From positions 363,683 through 427,682 of the forward strand of contig RPFO01000359.1 of assembly GCA_009746045.1 (NCBI GenBank): DNA of 64,000 bases, in the 5' to 3' direction. Both the position numbers and the translations under genes were made by a program. Source of the DNA: Mesostigma viride (Eukaryota > Streptophyta > Mesostigmatophyceae > Mesostigmatales > Mesostigmataceae). Below are positions 52,866-63,010 of this stretch, piece after piece. A model generated the notes under the pieces. That model had not been told where the DNA came from. It saw only the letters and a list, made by a program, of their open reading frames with translations, and did no database searches. Every line of letters begins with the position of its first letter. The stretch's first letter is position 1.

Positions 52866-54176
52866 CTACCTGGTCCTAACCTGGCCCTCCAGCCAACACT
52901 GGGGTCCAGGCCCGTCTGCAGGCCAGATTGCATGTGGCTTGCGTTCCTTGACGTTGGCCCAGCTCAACCTGTAAACATGCCTGGGATTACTCTCCAAGGC
53001 CACAAGGCAGGAACGATTGGCATCTTCCACACAGGTCACCACCCCGTTCTGCCACTTGCCCCTCTTGCCCTGCATTGATGGCTCCTTCCACATTCTGACC
53101 TTCAGCCCCACCTGAGGCCTCAGCACATTCCAGCCCCTATCCTTGCGTCTCAACTGAGCAAACACCCTGTCTGCTTTCCTCAAGCAAGCCTGGACCACTT
53201 CCTGGGCTAGCATCCCAAACTGCAGTGCTACAGGATTGACAGCCACCCCGTCATAATAGTAGTTTATTCTGAGGTTCAACTGTTCTTCCACCTGCCTGGT
53301 CCACACTGCCCTCTCCAAAGCAGATGCTACCAGTGGCACCTTAGGTTCTGCCAGCACTACGGTCTTGACCTCCCTGATGGATCTCTCCACAGCACCTTGC
53401 TGTCCATGGCTCTCCCTGGGCGTGACCAGCAGCTTGCATGGCAGTTGCTCCTGCTGTGACAGTAGGCACTCAAACTGAATATCAGCCTGTACTGTCTTGT
53501 ACACCCCAAAGCCTGGTAAGAGAGTCTGCAAGCCCAGCAGCAGGGTATTCCCCTTCATATCTGGCAGAATCTGGAGCAGCCTGTACCTGCTAAATCTGTC
53601 CACTGCCACCAAAATGTATAAGCCCCTGATATGCTGGACGTCTACCTGGATGTCCCCCTTCTCCCTGGCAGGCTCCCTAGCATGGGACCTTGGCTTCTTG
53701 GCAGCATTCTCCTTACAAGCACATTGCTCAGCTGCAGCCCTGCATGCTTCCCTCAGTGGCTCATCTCCAATCTTCCAACCAAACATCTCAGCCATGGCTG
53801 TGTGACCAAAGATATTGTGCAGCCTGCGTCCAGCATCCGTGTAGCTCAGTTGCCTAGCCAGATTACGCACCTGGGAAGACGCCTGGACGGGCCCTGCGTG
53901 TGAGGACGCAACATCCACCTTCTGCATCTTGGATCCAGAGGACCCAGCAGACCCTCCCAGCAGAGCATCTAGGCTCCCAGAGCCAACCCTGTCTGGGGAC
54001 CCTCCACCTGTTGACAGTTGAGGGGATTGTTGTGCTGCAGCATGCATGCAATCTTGTGGAATGAGAACATCAGTACACCCCTGGTGCTGATCAGAGGTGG
54101 CACCCTGCCCAGATTTATTTACATGTGAAGCTGTGTCCCCACAGGGTGTCTCACTATGTACACGGGACTGCTTCAC
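52866..54176 (-). CDS. E1 integrase
   Basis: 436 codons, in frame with gag across a single TGA. After a variable leader, the zinc-binding region (HNIFGHTAMAE ... CACKENAAKK) precedes the catalytic core: QVDVQHIRG (first Asp), QADIQFEC (second Asp), QQGAVERSIREVK (Glu). A C-terminal module follows with VGLKVRMWKEPSMQGKRGKW, like the SH3-type end of integrases. Integrase inserts the cDNA into the genome. Complete DDE suggests it was functional. Confidence 0.8.
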   Translation of the reverse strand: MKQSRVHSETPCGDTASHVNKSGQGATSDQHQGCTDVLIPQDCMHAAAQQSPQLSTGGGSPDRVGSGSLDALLGGSAGSSGSKMQKVDVASSHAGPVQASSQVRNLARQLSYTDAGRRLHNIFGHTAMAEMFGWKIGDEPLREACRAAAEQCACKENAAKKPRSHAREPAREKGDIQVDVQHIRGLYILVAVDRFSRYRLLQILPDMKGNTLLLGLQTLLPGFGVYKTVQADIQFECLLSQQEQLPCKLLVTPRESHGQQGAVERSIREVKTVVLAEPKVPLVASALERAVWTRQVEEQLNLRINYYYDGVAVNPVALQFGMLAQEVVQACLRKADRVFAQLRRKDRGWNVLRPQVGLKVRMWKEPSMQGKRGKWQNGVVTCVEDANRSCLVALESNPRHVYRLSWANVKERKPHAIWPADGPGPQCWLEGQVRTR

Positions 54177-54185
54177 TAGTCACTT
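54177..54185 (-). promoter_or_regulatory. Candidate stop-codon readthrough site between E1 gag and pol
   Basis: Gag ends with AAG TGA CTA G, and the frame continues open into the integrase. UGA followed by CUAG is a known strong readthrough context in eukaryotes and their viruses. So Gag-Pol may be made by readthrough instead of frameshifting. Confidence 0.6.
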
Positions 54186-55481
54186 CTGATCAGACTGCCC
54201 CTTCTTCTTGTTTGGGCAATCCCTCTTCCAGTGACCTTCCTTGCCACAAGCAAAACACTTGCTCTTGCCAGACCCTCCTCCTGGGGCCTTGCTGTCCTGC
54301 TTGTTCTGGTTGCCTGAGGCCTGATTGTTATTCTGCCCCTGGCCACCACCCTTACCCTGCTGATGGCTGTTACGGTTGCCAGACTGGTTCCCCTGATTCT
54401 GGTTCCCCTGCTGACCTCCTCCACCACCCTGGTTCTGCTCCTTCTGGGTCTGCTTCCTTCTCCTGCTACCATACCGTGTCCCAGATGGGGTACGGTTCTT
54501 GCCCTGGCTAGCCTGAGACGCTGACCCTCCCTGAGAACTGATACCCTTGCAGGTAGGGACCCGGGTCCTGAAGTTTAGTATCACACGCTTCAGAGCCCCC
54601 CAGGTGCCATCAGTGAGATCACAGAGCTGTCTAGCAGTAGCCCTACCTTCCTCTGACAAGCCCATCTTATCAAAGAAGTGGTCTGCTGCTGCCCTGACTG
54701 TCACACTGAAGCCCTGCTTCTTGCCTGCCTCCACGATCAACTCAAACCTGGCCAGCTCAGCAGCCACCTCACCCTTGATCTCAAACTCATCAAATTCTCT
54801 CTTCTTTTCCATGGTGAGATTGTGAACCCTGTCAGAAAACTCCTCCTTGATGTCATCTAGGAACTGTAGCCAAGTGTGCCCCTCTTTCAGAGCATGCCTA
54901 GCCATGTCATTGACCCTTTCAGACGACCCCTTGTTTGCGGTGGAAGAGTGAAACACCCTGACAATATCCACACCTGCTGCGACAGAGCCCACGACTAGCT
55001 TCATGTCATCAAGCCATTTATCCAGGTTATCTTGCCTCAGGGGAGGGTTGAGCGCTTTCTGCCCATTCATGACTGTCACAGCATCAGAAAATGGACGGGT
55101 GCCGGGCAACACACTCCCCACACGCACTGGTGGTGCCTGGGGAGGGTCAATCCTAGCCTCCAAACGCTCGGGCAACATACCAGACACCCTATCGTGAACA
55201 GCAGCTTGCTTTGCAGCACGCACACCTGGGGTGACGATGGCGTCCTCCTCACCAGGCGTTGTGAGCACCACTGCCTCCGTAGGTCGCCTGGCACGCTTGA
55301 CTTTCTCCGCCTCAGCTTGCCCATCACGCCACCGCTTGTGTGTTCTCCCGGCTCTGGGGTCCATCTCTGGGATAGGTTGCCCAGCTGGCGCCTCCACGCC
55401 CCTCTCCTCCATCGCCTCCCCTTCCTCTCTGGCGATGTCCTCCTCTGCCGTTCGCTCCCGTTGCTCCTCGAATGTCGCCGC
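54180..55481 (-). CDS. E1 Gag (3' 98%; its first codons lie at 63016-63034)
   Basis: About 440 residues. The E2 insertion after codon 8 separates the true start (ATG at 63034, MPRRASRG) from the rest; removing E2 and one ACCCC copy restores the frame. The N-terminal third is acidic and variable. The capsid-like core includes PLRQDNLDKWLDDMKLVVGS and ARFELIVEAGKKQGFSV. The C-terminus is Gln/Asn/Gly-rich with one CCHC knuckle CFACGKEGHWKRDC. An apparent in-frame ATG at 55499 comes from the E2 LTR. Confidence 0.82.
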   Translation of the reverse strand, partial: AATFEEQRERTAEEDIAREEGEAMEERGVEAPAGQPIPEMDPRAGRTHKRWRDGQAEAEKVKRARRPTEAVVLTTPGEEDAIVTPGVRAAKQAAVHDRVSGMLPERLEARIDPPQAPPVRVGSVLPGTRPFSDAVTVMNGQKALNPPLRQDNLDKWLDDMKLVVGSVAAGVDIVRVFHSSTANKGSSERVNDMARHALKEGHTWLQFLDDIKEEFSDRVHNLTMEKKREFDEFEIKGEVAAELARFELIVEAGKKQGFSVTVRAAADHFFDKMGLSEEGRATARQLCDLTDGTWGALKRVILNFRTRVPTCKGISSQGGSASQASQGKNRTPSGTRYGSRRRKQTQKEQNQGGGGGQQGNQNQGNQSGNRNSHQQGKGGGQGQNNNQASGNQNKQDSKAPGGGSGKSKCFACGKEGHWKRDCPNKKKGQSDQK

Positions 55482-55486
55482 ACCCC

Positions 55487-55865
55487 AGTTATGCAACACA
55501 AAGCTTGGAATGCTTGGGCACTGCCAAATGGCGTGTGTGTGCGTGAACGACGAGACACCTTGGCATTAGGATAATGTGGCACATATACTGCTGGCCAGCC
55601 GTCAACGATGGCTGGCCAGACTTTGCGTAAGTTAAACTAACTTACTGATCCTGGACGGACTAGCCTATCAGTTACAACCTGATCTAGTCAGTCCTAACAT
55701 GACAACTACAGTCCCGGTACTGAGGTACCGGCTCATCACATACTGAGTACAGCCACGTGTCCATGCCACGACTGCTCTAGTCCAGCACCGTCCCAGTACC
55801 CAATTGGGCGCCGGCGGTGCTGGCACGTGTCCACTTAGGCTACAGGCGGGAGACTTAGACTAACT
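55487..55865 (-). repeat. 3' LTR of E2
   Basis: 379 bp, on the element strand AGTTAGTCTAAG...GTTGCATAACT. Confidence 0.93.
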
Positions 55866-56248
55866 CCCACTTTAAGTTTTCTTTGGGTTTCAACAGAAAC
55901 ACACATAGCCATCAAATGGACGCAGCCATTCCCAATGCCTTAAAAAACTGTCAGATAACCTACTAGGACCCAAAGGTCACCTCACACATGTACAAGAGAT
56001 GCATTAAAAAGGCCCCATGTCTCAAGCATGGTTTCTTAACTGAGTGAGATGGGTGCTCCAGGCCCCAGCATGTCATGGTCATCCAAACAAGTGTCTCACA
56101 AAATTTTATTCAATAAATAACACATTCATCATGTCCCAACTTTCTAGACCAGTGCTTCTCACTGTCAGAAAACTACCCAGCTGCCACTGCAGCCTTTCAG
56201 CTGCAGTATTAGGCAGGGGGTCATGGGCTAACATGTACAATGTGCCAG

Positions 56249-59200
56249 TCACTTCAGACTGTAACCAGGGTTCATCAACCCATACAAGACCTGGTATTGT
56301 GGTCCTGCTGCTTGTGGCACCTTGGTCAGTGCATCTGCAGCATTGTCTTTGTCCCTGACGTGGGCTTTAGACTCCAGGTACTTGCATTCCTGTTTTAGCA
56401 CAATCCAATCCAGGTCCGAGTGTACAGCCAAAGGATTGGCAAGGAAAGAGATGATAGATTGAGAGTCAGTCAGCAAATGTGCTTTCACTCCTGCAGAGCT
56501 ACCAGCCTGGTGTTGAAGCCAGACCAGCAAGTGATTGAGATACCTTGCATGCAAGACAGAAGATACCACAGCCCTGCATTCAGCTACATTGCTACTCACA
56601 GCTTTCCTCTTGTGCAATCTACTGAACCAGGAGACTAGTGACTTCTTCCCACCTTGGTTATGCAGGAAAAACAATCCAGCCTCTCTGGCTTGAACCTTGG
56701 TAACTACCCTGGACTCCATTGAACTATCCATCATGCACGTGATGTGAATGGGAGTAAACAGGTCCAGTGAGTGAAGCATCAAAGGTGGACCATCATGCAA
56801 CAACTGCTTGATTGCCCGTGCTCCTACCTCCTGTAGTACCTCATCATCTACCCTGCTCACAAAAGCCAGGTGGGGTGCACATGTAGCACATAGCCAACCA
56901 AGCTTGCCTCTAATGGTAGGGCACATGTCAGGGGTGATGTGAACAGGCAGGACATCCAGACAAGACTTAATGTATTCAGCAGAGGCCTGCATGGAACAAA
57001 CCCAGCTGCCCTGCTGCTGCAGCAACTCAAGCATCATGCCACAGAACTTGACTGGCTCCTTGCCCAGCTCTAGCTGCTTGCCAATCTCAAAACTGGCAGA
57101 CACCTGAGCTATGAAAGCATCCACTGCAGCTCTAGGACCTGAGATTAACTGATCATCCCCATGCCAGACAAACATCATCATTCCATCAGGGTGTGGGATG
57201 ACAAACAGGCAAGGGTCAATGTCATCATAGGTGGCCCCTAGCTTCATGAATACCTCCTGTGCAGACAGCCTAAAAATTTTTGGAGCTGACTGCAACCCTT
57301 CAACCCCCAGGTTTGGCCTCAACAAGGGTTGAACAATATCCCTGTGCCACACCTTAGGAGTATTCACCACGTATACCTGACCTCTCCAGACCTGCTGTGC
57401 TATGGCAGGGTCCCCCTTTAGAAAGGCTCTTTTGATATCTGTGGCTTTACACACATAATCCTTCCCTGTATTAAGCTGATGCAAAAACAAGGAAAGCAAC
57501 ACCTTGAGAGACGTTTGCTGAATACCAGGAGTATAAAGCTCAGCCTCTGTCAGCTCTGTAGAGCCCCTGAACTCAGTAACACATGGCCTAGCATGGAAAA
57601 TGGGTGGTCCCCCATCAGCCTGAGGTTTATGCTTGCACACAAACTTTAACCTTAGCTTCTTGGCTCCAGCTGGCATAGCATCAAGAGGAGTCACAGGTGG
57701 TGTGTGTGTGGGACTACGTGCATCTGGAACAACCCACTCCTCCCTGGCTTTGGTAAAAGCCTCAAGCCACTTAAGAAACCCAATCTGCGTCTGGCAGTCC
57801 CGTACAATATCATCATAGGACAGGGGAGACATGGATGCAACATCCCATCTACCAAGCCCAAACGCTGAAGGGTGTAGCTTTTGAGAGTGTATGAGGTCCT
57901 CCACACACGGTTCCTGACCTGGGAGGTACTTGGGCTTAACTGCATTGATGGCAGCATCCAACCCAGTGCTAATCTGGCTCAAAGGGATTTTAAAATGATC
58001 TAGAGGCACCTGTCCTACCCCTGCCACACTCAACCTCCCAGCTGAGATGACAACACCAGGGTAAGATACAAAAGGTTCCCCTAACAGGGCATTCCCTGAG
58101 TAACCCTCAACCACCTGAAATGGAGTGGGCATACCCAAGATTTGAATGCTCACCTGACCTTTGACCTGCATTTTGGTTTTGCCTGAAAAATCTGACACTC
58201 TAGCCCATGGTGAGGCCTTCATTTTCAGACCAGATACAGCTTCTGCACTGATGATACTCACCTGTGCTTGGGTGTCTACAGCCAAAATACTAGGATCTTG
58301 ACCTGCATCCCCTACAGCATTGACCTGTGCTGTACCTGTTGCCACAACTGCTTTAGTGTTGTGTGCCTTGTGCAAGGCCTTAAGAATCTCAGCAAATGAC
58401 TTCCTGGGAACGACAGGATCTGCTCTATTTTGTGACTCCTCCAGGTGTGAGGGAGGTGCTACCTGCTGCTCACCCTGTGCACCGTCCTCCTGCCCAGGTG
58501 GACTATTGGGTTGTAGTGGGGCTGCACTACTGAGGAACACAGGAGCTTCTACTGTGGTACTAGTGCTTGCATCAATGACGTCCTTAGCCAATTCATTGGG
58601 TGAGATCAATCCACCAGACTCCTGCTCTGAATCCATGTCCAAGAATTCTACCCCTGACACGTCTGCCAGTGGTGGGTAATAAAGCTTGAGTCTATGCTTG
58701 CTGACCACACGCTCTCTGTCATGTTGTATAGTGACTGCAGTCCCTTCTTCATGAATTTTGGTGACTACAGCTGGACCGTGCCATCTGGCAGAGTGTGCTC
58801 TTCCTCTGTCACCCTCTCTGAAAAACAACACATGGTCCCCCACTTCAAACACAGGCCTGGCATTATTTTTGTCTTTCTTTGCCAGCAACTTGGCTAAGTG
58901 CTGCCTTTGTGTGTTGTAGTGAGTGTGTACCTCTGAAGCATAGCTGCCTGACTGAAGGCCAGTTGGGGTGATTTCCCCAAAAGGTGAGGACATTATTGGT
59001 TTGGCGTTTAGCTGGGTAGTCACCCCTGCTGCCCAAGATGCCCTGTCAGCATAGCTACCAGAGTCAGCCAACCTGGATGGCATTTTTCTTATCACATCCC
59101 TGATGGCTCTCATGGTACGTTCTACCAACCCCTGACGTTCATGATCTTGAGCCCCAGACACTTCTATCTTGGGCAGGTCATTCCTGTCCTGGATGCAGAG

Positions 59201-59548
59201 AAACTGCTGATCCAGCATTACTTTTTCAATGGGGTGAAAACGTGCCAAGGCTATCTGTAAAGCTCTGTGCAGCTGCTCTTTATCCATCCCAGGCAGGGGC
59301 TCCACTACCACAAACCTTGACCAGGCATCCTTTATGACTAGGTAGTATACCGTGTCCTTCACCACGTGTATAACATCCCCAACCAGTTTGCCTCTAGCCA
59401 GTGGTGGTGTGGCCACATGCCATTTTCTGGGCTTAGGAGCATATAGCTGACATTGCTCACAGTGCTTACGTACGTGCCTGCACATCTGTTCCAGATCATG
59501 GCCTTGTATTTTATTGGCTAGCCTTTCAGCCACAGCCTCATGGCCCAT
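56249..59548 (-). CDS. E2 pol: integrase, protease, RT, RNase H
   Basis: 1,099 intact codons. The zinc-binding part (LHKVMGHEAVAERL just upstream, then CRHVRKHCEQCQLY) leads to the core acids: VGDVIHVV, MLDQQFLC and RQGLVERTMRAI. After a linker rich in Pro and Glu, the protease shows LAVDTQAQVSII (DTQA at 58265-58276) and GNALLGEPF. The RT has DIKRAFLKGDPA and the catalytic VWHGDDQLIS (HGDD at 57152-57163). RNase H shows MMDSSMESR, AECRAVV, LTDSQSI and NAADALTKV. The start lies after upstream gag sequence in another frame; the real polyprotein probably begins further upstream. Confidence 0.88.
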   Translation of the reverse strand: MGHEAVAERLANKIQGHDLEQMCRHVRKHCEQCQLYAPKPRKWHVATPPLARGKLVGDVIHVVKDTVYYLVIKDAWSRFVVVEPLPGMDKEQLHRALQIALARFHPIEKVMLDQQFLCIQDRNDLPKIEVSGAQDHERQGLVERTMRAIRDVIRKMPSRLADSGSYADRASWAAGVTTQLNAKPIMSSPFGEITPTGLQSGSYASEVHTHYNTQRQHLAKLLAKKDKNNARPVFEVGDHVLFFREGDRGRAHSARWHGPAVVTKIHEEGTAVTIQHDRERVVSKHRLKLYYPPLADVSGVEFLDMDSEQESGGLISPNELAKDVIDASTSTTVEAPVFLSSAAPLQPNSPPGQEDGAQGEQQVAPPSHLEESQNRADPVVPRKSFAEILKALHKAHNTKAVVATGTAQVNAVGDAGQDPSILAVDTQAQVSIISAEAVSGLKMKASPWARVSDFSGKTKMQVKGQVSIQILGMPTPFQVVEGYSGNALLGEPFVSYPGVVISAGRLSVAGVGQVPLDHFKIPLSQISTGLDAAINAVKPKYLPGQEPCVEDLIHSQKLHPSAFGLGRWDVASMSPLSYDDIVRDCQTQIGFLKWLEAFTKAREEWVVPDARSPTHTPPVTPLDAMPAGAKKLRLKFVCKHKPQADGGPPIFHARPCVTEFRGSTELTEAELYTPGIQQTSLKVLLSLFLHQLNTGKDYVCKATDIKRAFLKGDPAIAQQVWRGQVYVVNTPKVWHRDIVQPLLRPNLGVEGLQSAPKIFRLSAQEVFMKLGATYDDIDPCLFVIPHPDGMMMFVWHGDDQLISGPRAAVDAFIAQVSASFEIGKQLELGKEPVKFCGMMLELLQQQGSWVCSMQASAEYIKSCLDVLPVHITPDMCPTIRGKLGWLCATCAPHLAFVSRVDDEVLQEVGARAIKQLLHDGPPLMLHSLDLFTPIHITCMMDSSMESRVVTKVQAREAGLFFLHNQGGKKSLVSWFSRLHKRKAVSSNVAECRAVVSSVLHARYLNHLLVWLQHQAGSSAGVKAHLLTDSQSIISFLANPLAVHSDLDWIVLKQECKYLESKAHVRDKDNAADALTKVPQAAGPQYQVLYGLMNPGYSLK

Positions 59549-59586
59549 AACCTTGTGCAGTTGCTCTGCTAGAGCACCATACGTGA

Positions 59587-60857
59587 TTACCTTTTCTGCT
59601 GCTGCACTAAGGGAGCTATGGTGGGGTCACGCATCATGTGTGACAGTGTCATGTCATATGCCACTTCCCAATCCACATCATCACACTCAGGCAACACTTG
59701 GCAGACAGAAGGTAACAGGAAACCATTTGTGAAAAATGGTGAGGGTAGCTTACAGGTGTCACCCTGGTCTGCCGCCCCCGCGCGGTTGTAGCGCCCTGGC
59801 GTGTCTTGTTGTGCCTGGGTGCCGTGCAGCGCGCTCCTGCTGCAATGGGGTGACGTGTTTTCCAGCATCCAGGACAAACATCAACGTCAGAACCATAGTC
59901 GGGTTTGCCTTTCCAGCAGTCATCTTTTAGGTGCCCCTTACAAAGGCACCTAGTGCAATGCTTGGTGGGGTCATGAGGCAACCTCTTGTCCCCCCCTGCT
60001 GGCTTAGCACCCCCTGGCTTGCTAGCTCCCCCACTTTGTTTTCTGTTTTTATTGTTATTGTTCTTTCCCCCCCCTTGTTTCCACCTCCCCCACTTTTGTT
60101 GTTTTTGTTTTTATCCCCCCCATTACCGCCTTTACCTGGGCTACCAGCGACTGCATCTGCTTCTTGGAGAGCCCCGTACCTGAGGCTTCCTCCCCCTTTA
60201 CCTGCTTCACCTTTCCTCCTTGGCTGCAGCAGCAAACGGCTCTAGGCATTGCTGCACATAGGCCATTGCCTTCCTGAAGTCCTCCCACTTATCCTTCAGA
60301 CCTGCCAGGATTACTGACAGGGTGGTGGGTCCAGTTCTGCCTTTTGTAGCCATAGGTGTACTAGGTACTTGGCATTGAGCTTCTTCAGCTCCTCATCTCC
60401 CTCTATGTACATGACATATTTTTTGTTGTCACTCACATAGTCACGCTTATTGACCTTATAGGCCTCTATCCACTGGAAGCCCTTAAGCACTTCTAAGTGC
60501 TCCCCCGTGGTAACAAGTGCCCTAAGATCAACCATGAACTGCGCCCACAACACATTTTCTGCCACGTCTACCCCGCTGCTGGCACGCTTTTGGTACAATT
60601 GTACCAACTGCTGGATAGGCTTGGCAGATTGATGGATGGGTGTGGACGCACGTAGAGAGGCAAACCAATCACGGACATTGTCGCTAGCATATGCATGTGA
60701 CAACTTAAACAACCACTCCCTAGCTTCGTCCTGGGTGTGGCCCTCTGGCAAACCCGGAAACACTAGCTTGTCCTCTTTCTTTTTTGGATCAAACCTGGGC
60801 CTGTTCAAGGCCATATTGGAGGTTGTGGTCGTTCCTGCTGGTTGTGGCTGCTGCTGC

Positions 60858-60889
<32 letters not shown>

Positions 60890-62522
60890 CCGCTCCCCGC
60901 CCTCGTGCCGTGTTGGTGCAGACTCCTGGGTGCCGTGTCCACCCCCGCCCTGGTTGCCCCCCCTCTCCCCGTCATCCTCCCCCTCGTCCCTCTCGTCCCT
61001 CCTGCGTTTTTGCTGTGGCTGGCACGCCTCCTCCGGTGCCCTTCGTTTTGCTGGCTTCAGCGAGGCCACCAGCCTCGCCACCGTGTCTGCTAGGCGGCCA
61101 TGCTCGCCCGGGGTGAGCTCCCGCCCCTCGTCCAGCATCTGCTGGGCCAGTTGGAGTTGCCTCCGGATGTCCTCCCGGTGCGACAAGGTCGCTGGACCGG
61201 GTTCGCCCCGGTGCGTCACCCTGGTCCTTGCCGCTGTGCCGTCTCGGTTTGAAATGGTATGCGTTGGCTGCGACAAAAATGGTAAGTTGCTCGGTAGAAA
61301 TGCGCTCATCCGCGGCATCAAACCAAATTCAGCTCTTACCGCCTCCCCCATGCATCCCCTCACCGCAGCCTTCTTGATGTTCTTCGACATACGGCGTCGC
61401 TGCTTCAGCATACGCCTCTCCAGGCGACCTACGCTTTCCTCCCAGGCGGCCAGCTTCCTGCGGTAGCGCTCCTCGGCTTCCCGACGAGCCGGCCCCTGCA
61501 ATGGTGCTATCTCCGCGACCTTCCGGTACTTCCAGCTCTTCAGGTCGCGGTGGAGACGCTCACACCGCACCTTGGTGTGAGACATCTTCACCCGAATCCT
61601 GGCCGCGAGCGCCTCCGCCCTGTCACGCTCCTGCTGCTCACGCAGCTTCCTCTGCGCGATCACGTTCCGCCTCCGCTGCTTCTTCTCCCGCTCCGCCTTG
61701 AAGACCGCGAGCCTCCTCTGCGCCTCCTTCTCTCGCGCCTGCATAGCCGGCGTCATCTCCACCAGGTCGTCCGCTTCGGACGCCGACGGACCCGTCAAAG
61801 AATACTCCGACTCCTGCAGCACCCATCAATCTCCCTCGGGATCGTTGCGACCGTCGAAGGCGCTGGAAACACGCCAGGTCCGCCCTCCTCACCACGTCAT
61901 AGGTCGGCGACTCTGGCCTCGGCGACGCTGACCTCCTCATCAATGCCGCGCGGACCTGAGCCGCGTCCTCCATTTGTTGGGCGCGCTCACGTGCGCGCAC
62001 AGCCAACCTCCGCTCTTCCGCGGACTCCTGCTCCTGCAGGCTCTGCGCCATTGCAGCATCCGCTGCCACCTGCGCACTGCGCTCCTCGTCAGCCGACGAT
62101 GGCTGCAGTCCAAACAAACCCAGCGAGCTGGTTTCCGACACGCTGCCGGACTCTCCACTCGCCTCCTCTTCCGACTCGGGCCCCGCCCCCGCACCGCGTG
62201 GTGCATATGGTGGTCCCCTCGGACGCACCACCGGGGTCGACCCCCGCGCCCTACGCATCAGGGGCACGCGCACCACGACGTTCTCCACAACGTCACGGTA
62301 CGTTGGGTCCGCTGCCTCCATGGCCACATCGTCAGGATGCATGGGATCATGAGCATCCCTGTTCTCGTAATCCTGGCGCATACTCGCCAAGATCGAGTCC
62401 GACGTCCCCGAGTCATCGGACATCGGGGACGACGAAGACTGGTACTTCGTCACCGACGGCGACTCCTCCTCCGAGGAAGTCGCGCCCATAAGGGCCTTTC
62501 CCTTGTTGTTCTTGGGAGCCAT
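59587..62522 (-). pseudogene. E2 Gag region, several frame changes
   Basis: Begins at the ATG at 62522 (MAPKNNKGKALMG), an acidic N-terminus to about 61800. It then shifts frame into 61820-60311: a long Arg/Lys/Glu coiled coil (KMSHTKVRCERLHRDLKSWK), a polyglutamine tract (60846-60893) and a capsid-like core (PGLPEGHTQDEAREWLFKL). Further frame changes near 60310 and 60230 lead to LKDKWEDFRKAMAYVQQC and a knuckle CTRCLCKGHLKDDC near 59955, followed by a second Cys pair (CPGC). With identical LTRs these breaks may be assembly indels at homopolymers or inborn defects. Confidence 0.7.
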
Positions 62523-62631
62523 TGGTTCAAAAAGGGTGGGTAAAAAAAATGGAATGGGTGTTTTTGCGAACTGAACGTTTCGCACGCTCGTCGTCTCGTC
62601 TTGTGTATTGTTTTTGGAGTTTTTTAATGCA

Positions 62632-63010
62632 AGTTATGCAACACAAAGCTTGGAATGCTTGGGCACTGCCAAATGGCGTGTGTGTGCGTGAACGACGAGA
62701 CACCTTGGCATTAGGATAATGTGGCACATATACTGCTGGCCAGCCGTCAACGATGGCTGGCCAGACTTTGCGTAAGTTAAACTAACTTACTGATCCTGGA
62801 CGGACTAGCCTATCAGTTACAACCTGATCTAGTCAGTCCTAACATGACAACTACAGTCCCGGTACTGAGGTACCGGCTCATCACATACTGAGTACAGCCA
62901 CGTGTCCATGCCACGACTGCTCTAGTCCAGCACCGTCCCAGTACCCAATTGGGCGCCGGCGGTGCTGGCACGTGTCCACTTAGGCTACAGGCGGGAGACT
63001 TAGACTAACT
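62632..63010 (-). repeat. 5' LTR of E2
   Basis: Second 379-bp copy, identical by eye to 55487-55865. Confidence 0.93.

Larger units (their letters stand above)
55487..63010 (-). mobile_element. E2: complete copia-like element nested in E1 gag
   Basis: A 7,524-bp minus-strand element with 379-bp LTRs (55487-55865, 62632-63010) and the target duplication ACCCC (55482-55486, 63011-63015). LTR ends are AGTTA...TAACT. On the element strand a polypurine stretch AAAGTGGG precedes the 3' LTR, while TGCATTAAAA follows the 5' LTR in place of the usual tRNA-Met site. The LTRs are identical by eye, so insertion was recent. Confidence 0.93.

Noticed and set aside
60636..61466. 276-codon plus-strand ORF
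   Set aside because: Antisense of the E2 Gag coiled coil and Gln tract, including a Cys run from CTG/TGT repeats.
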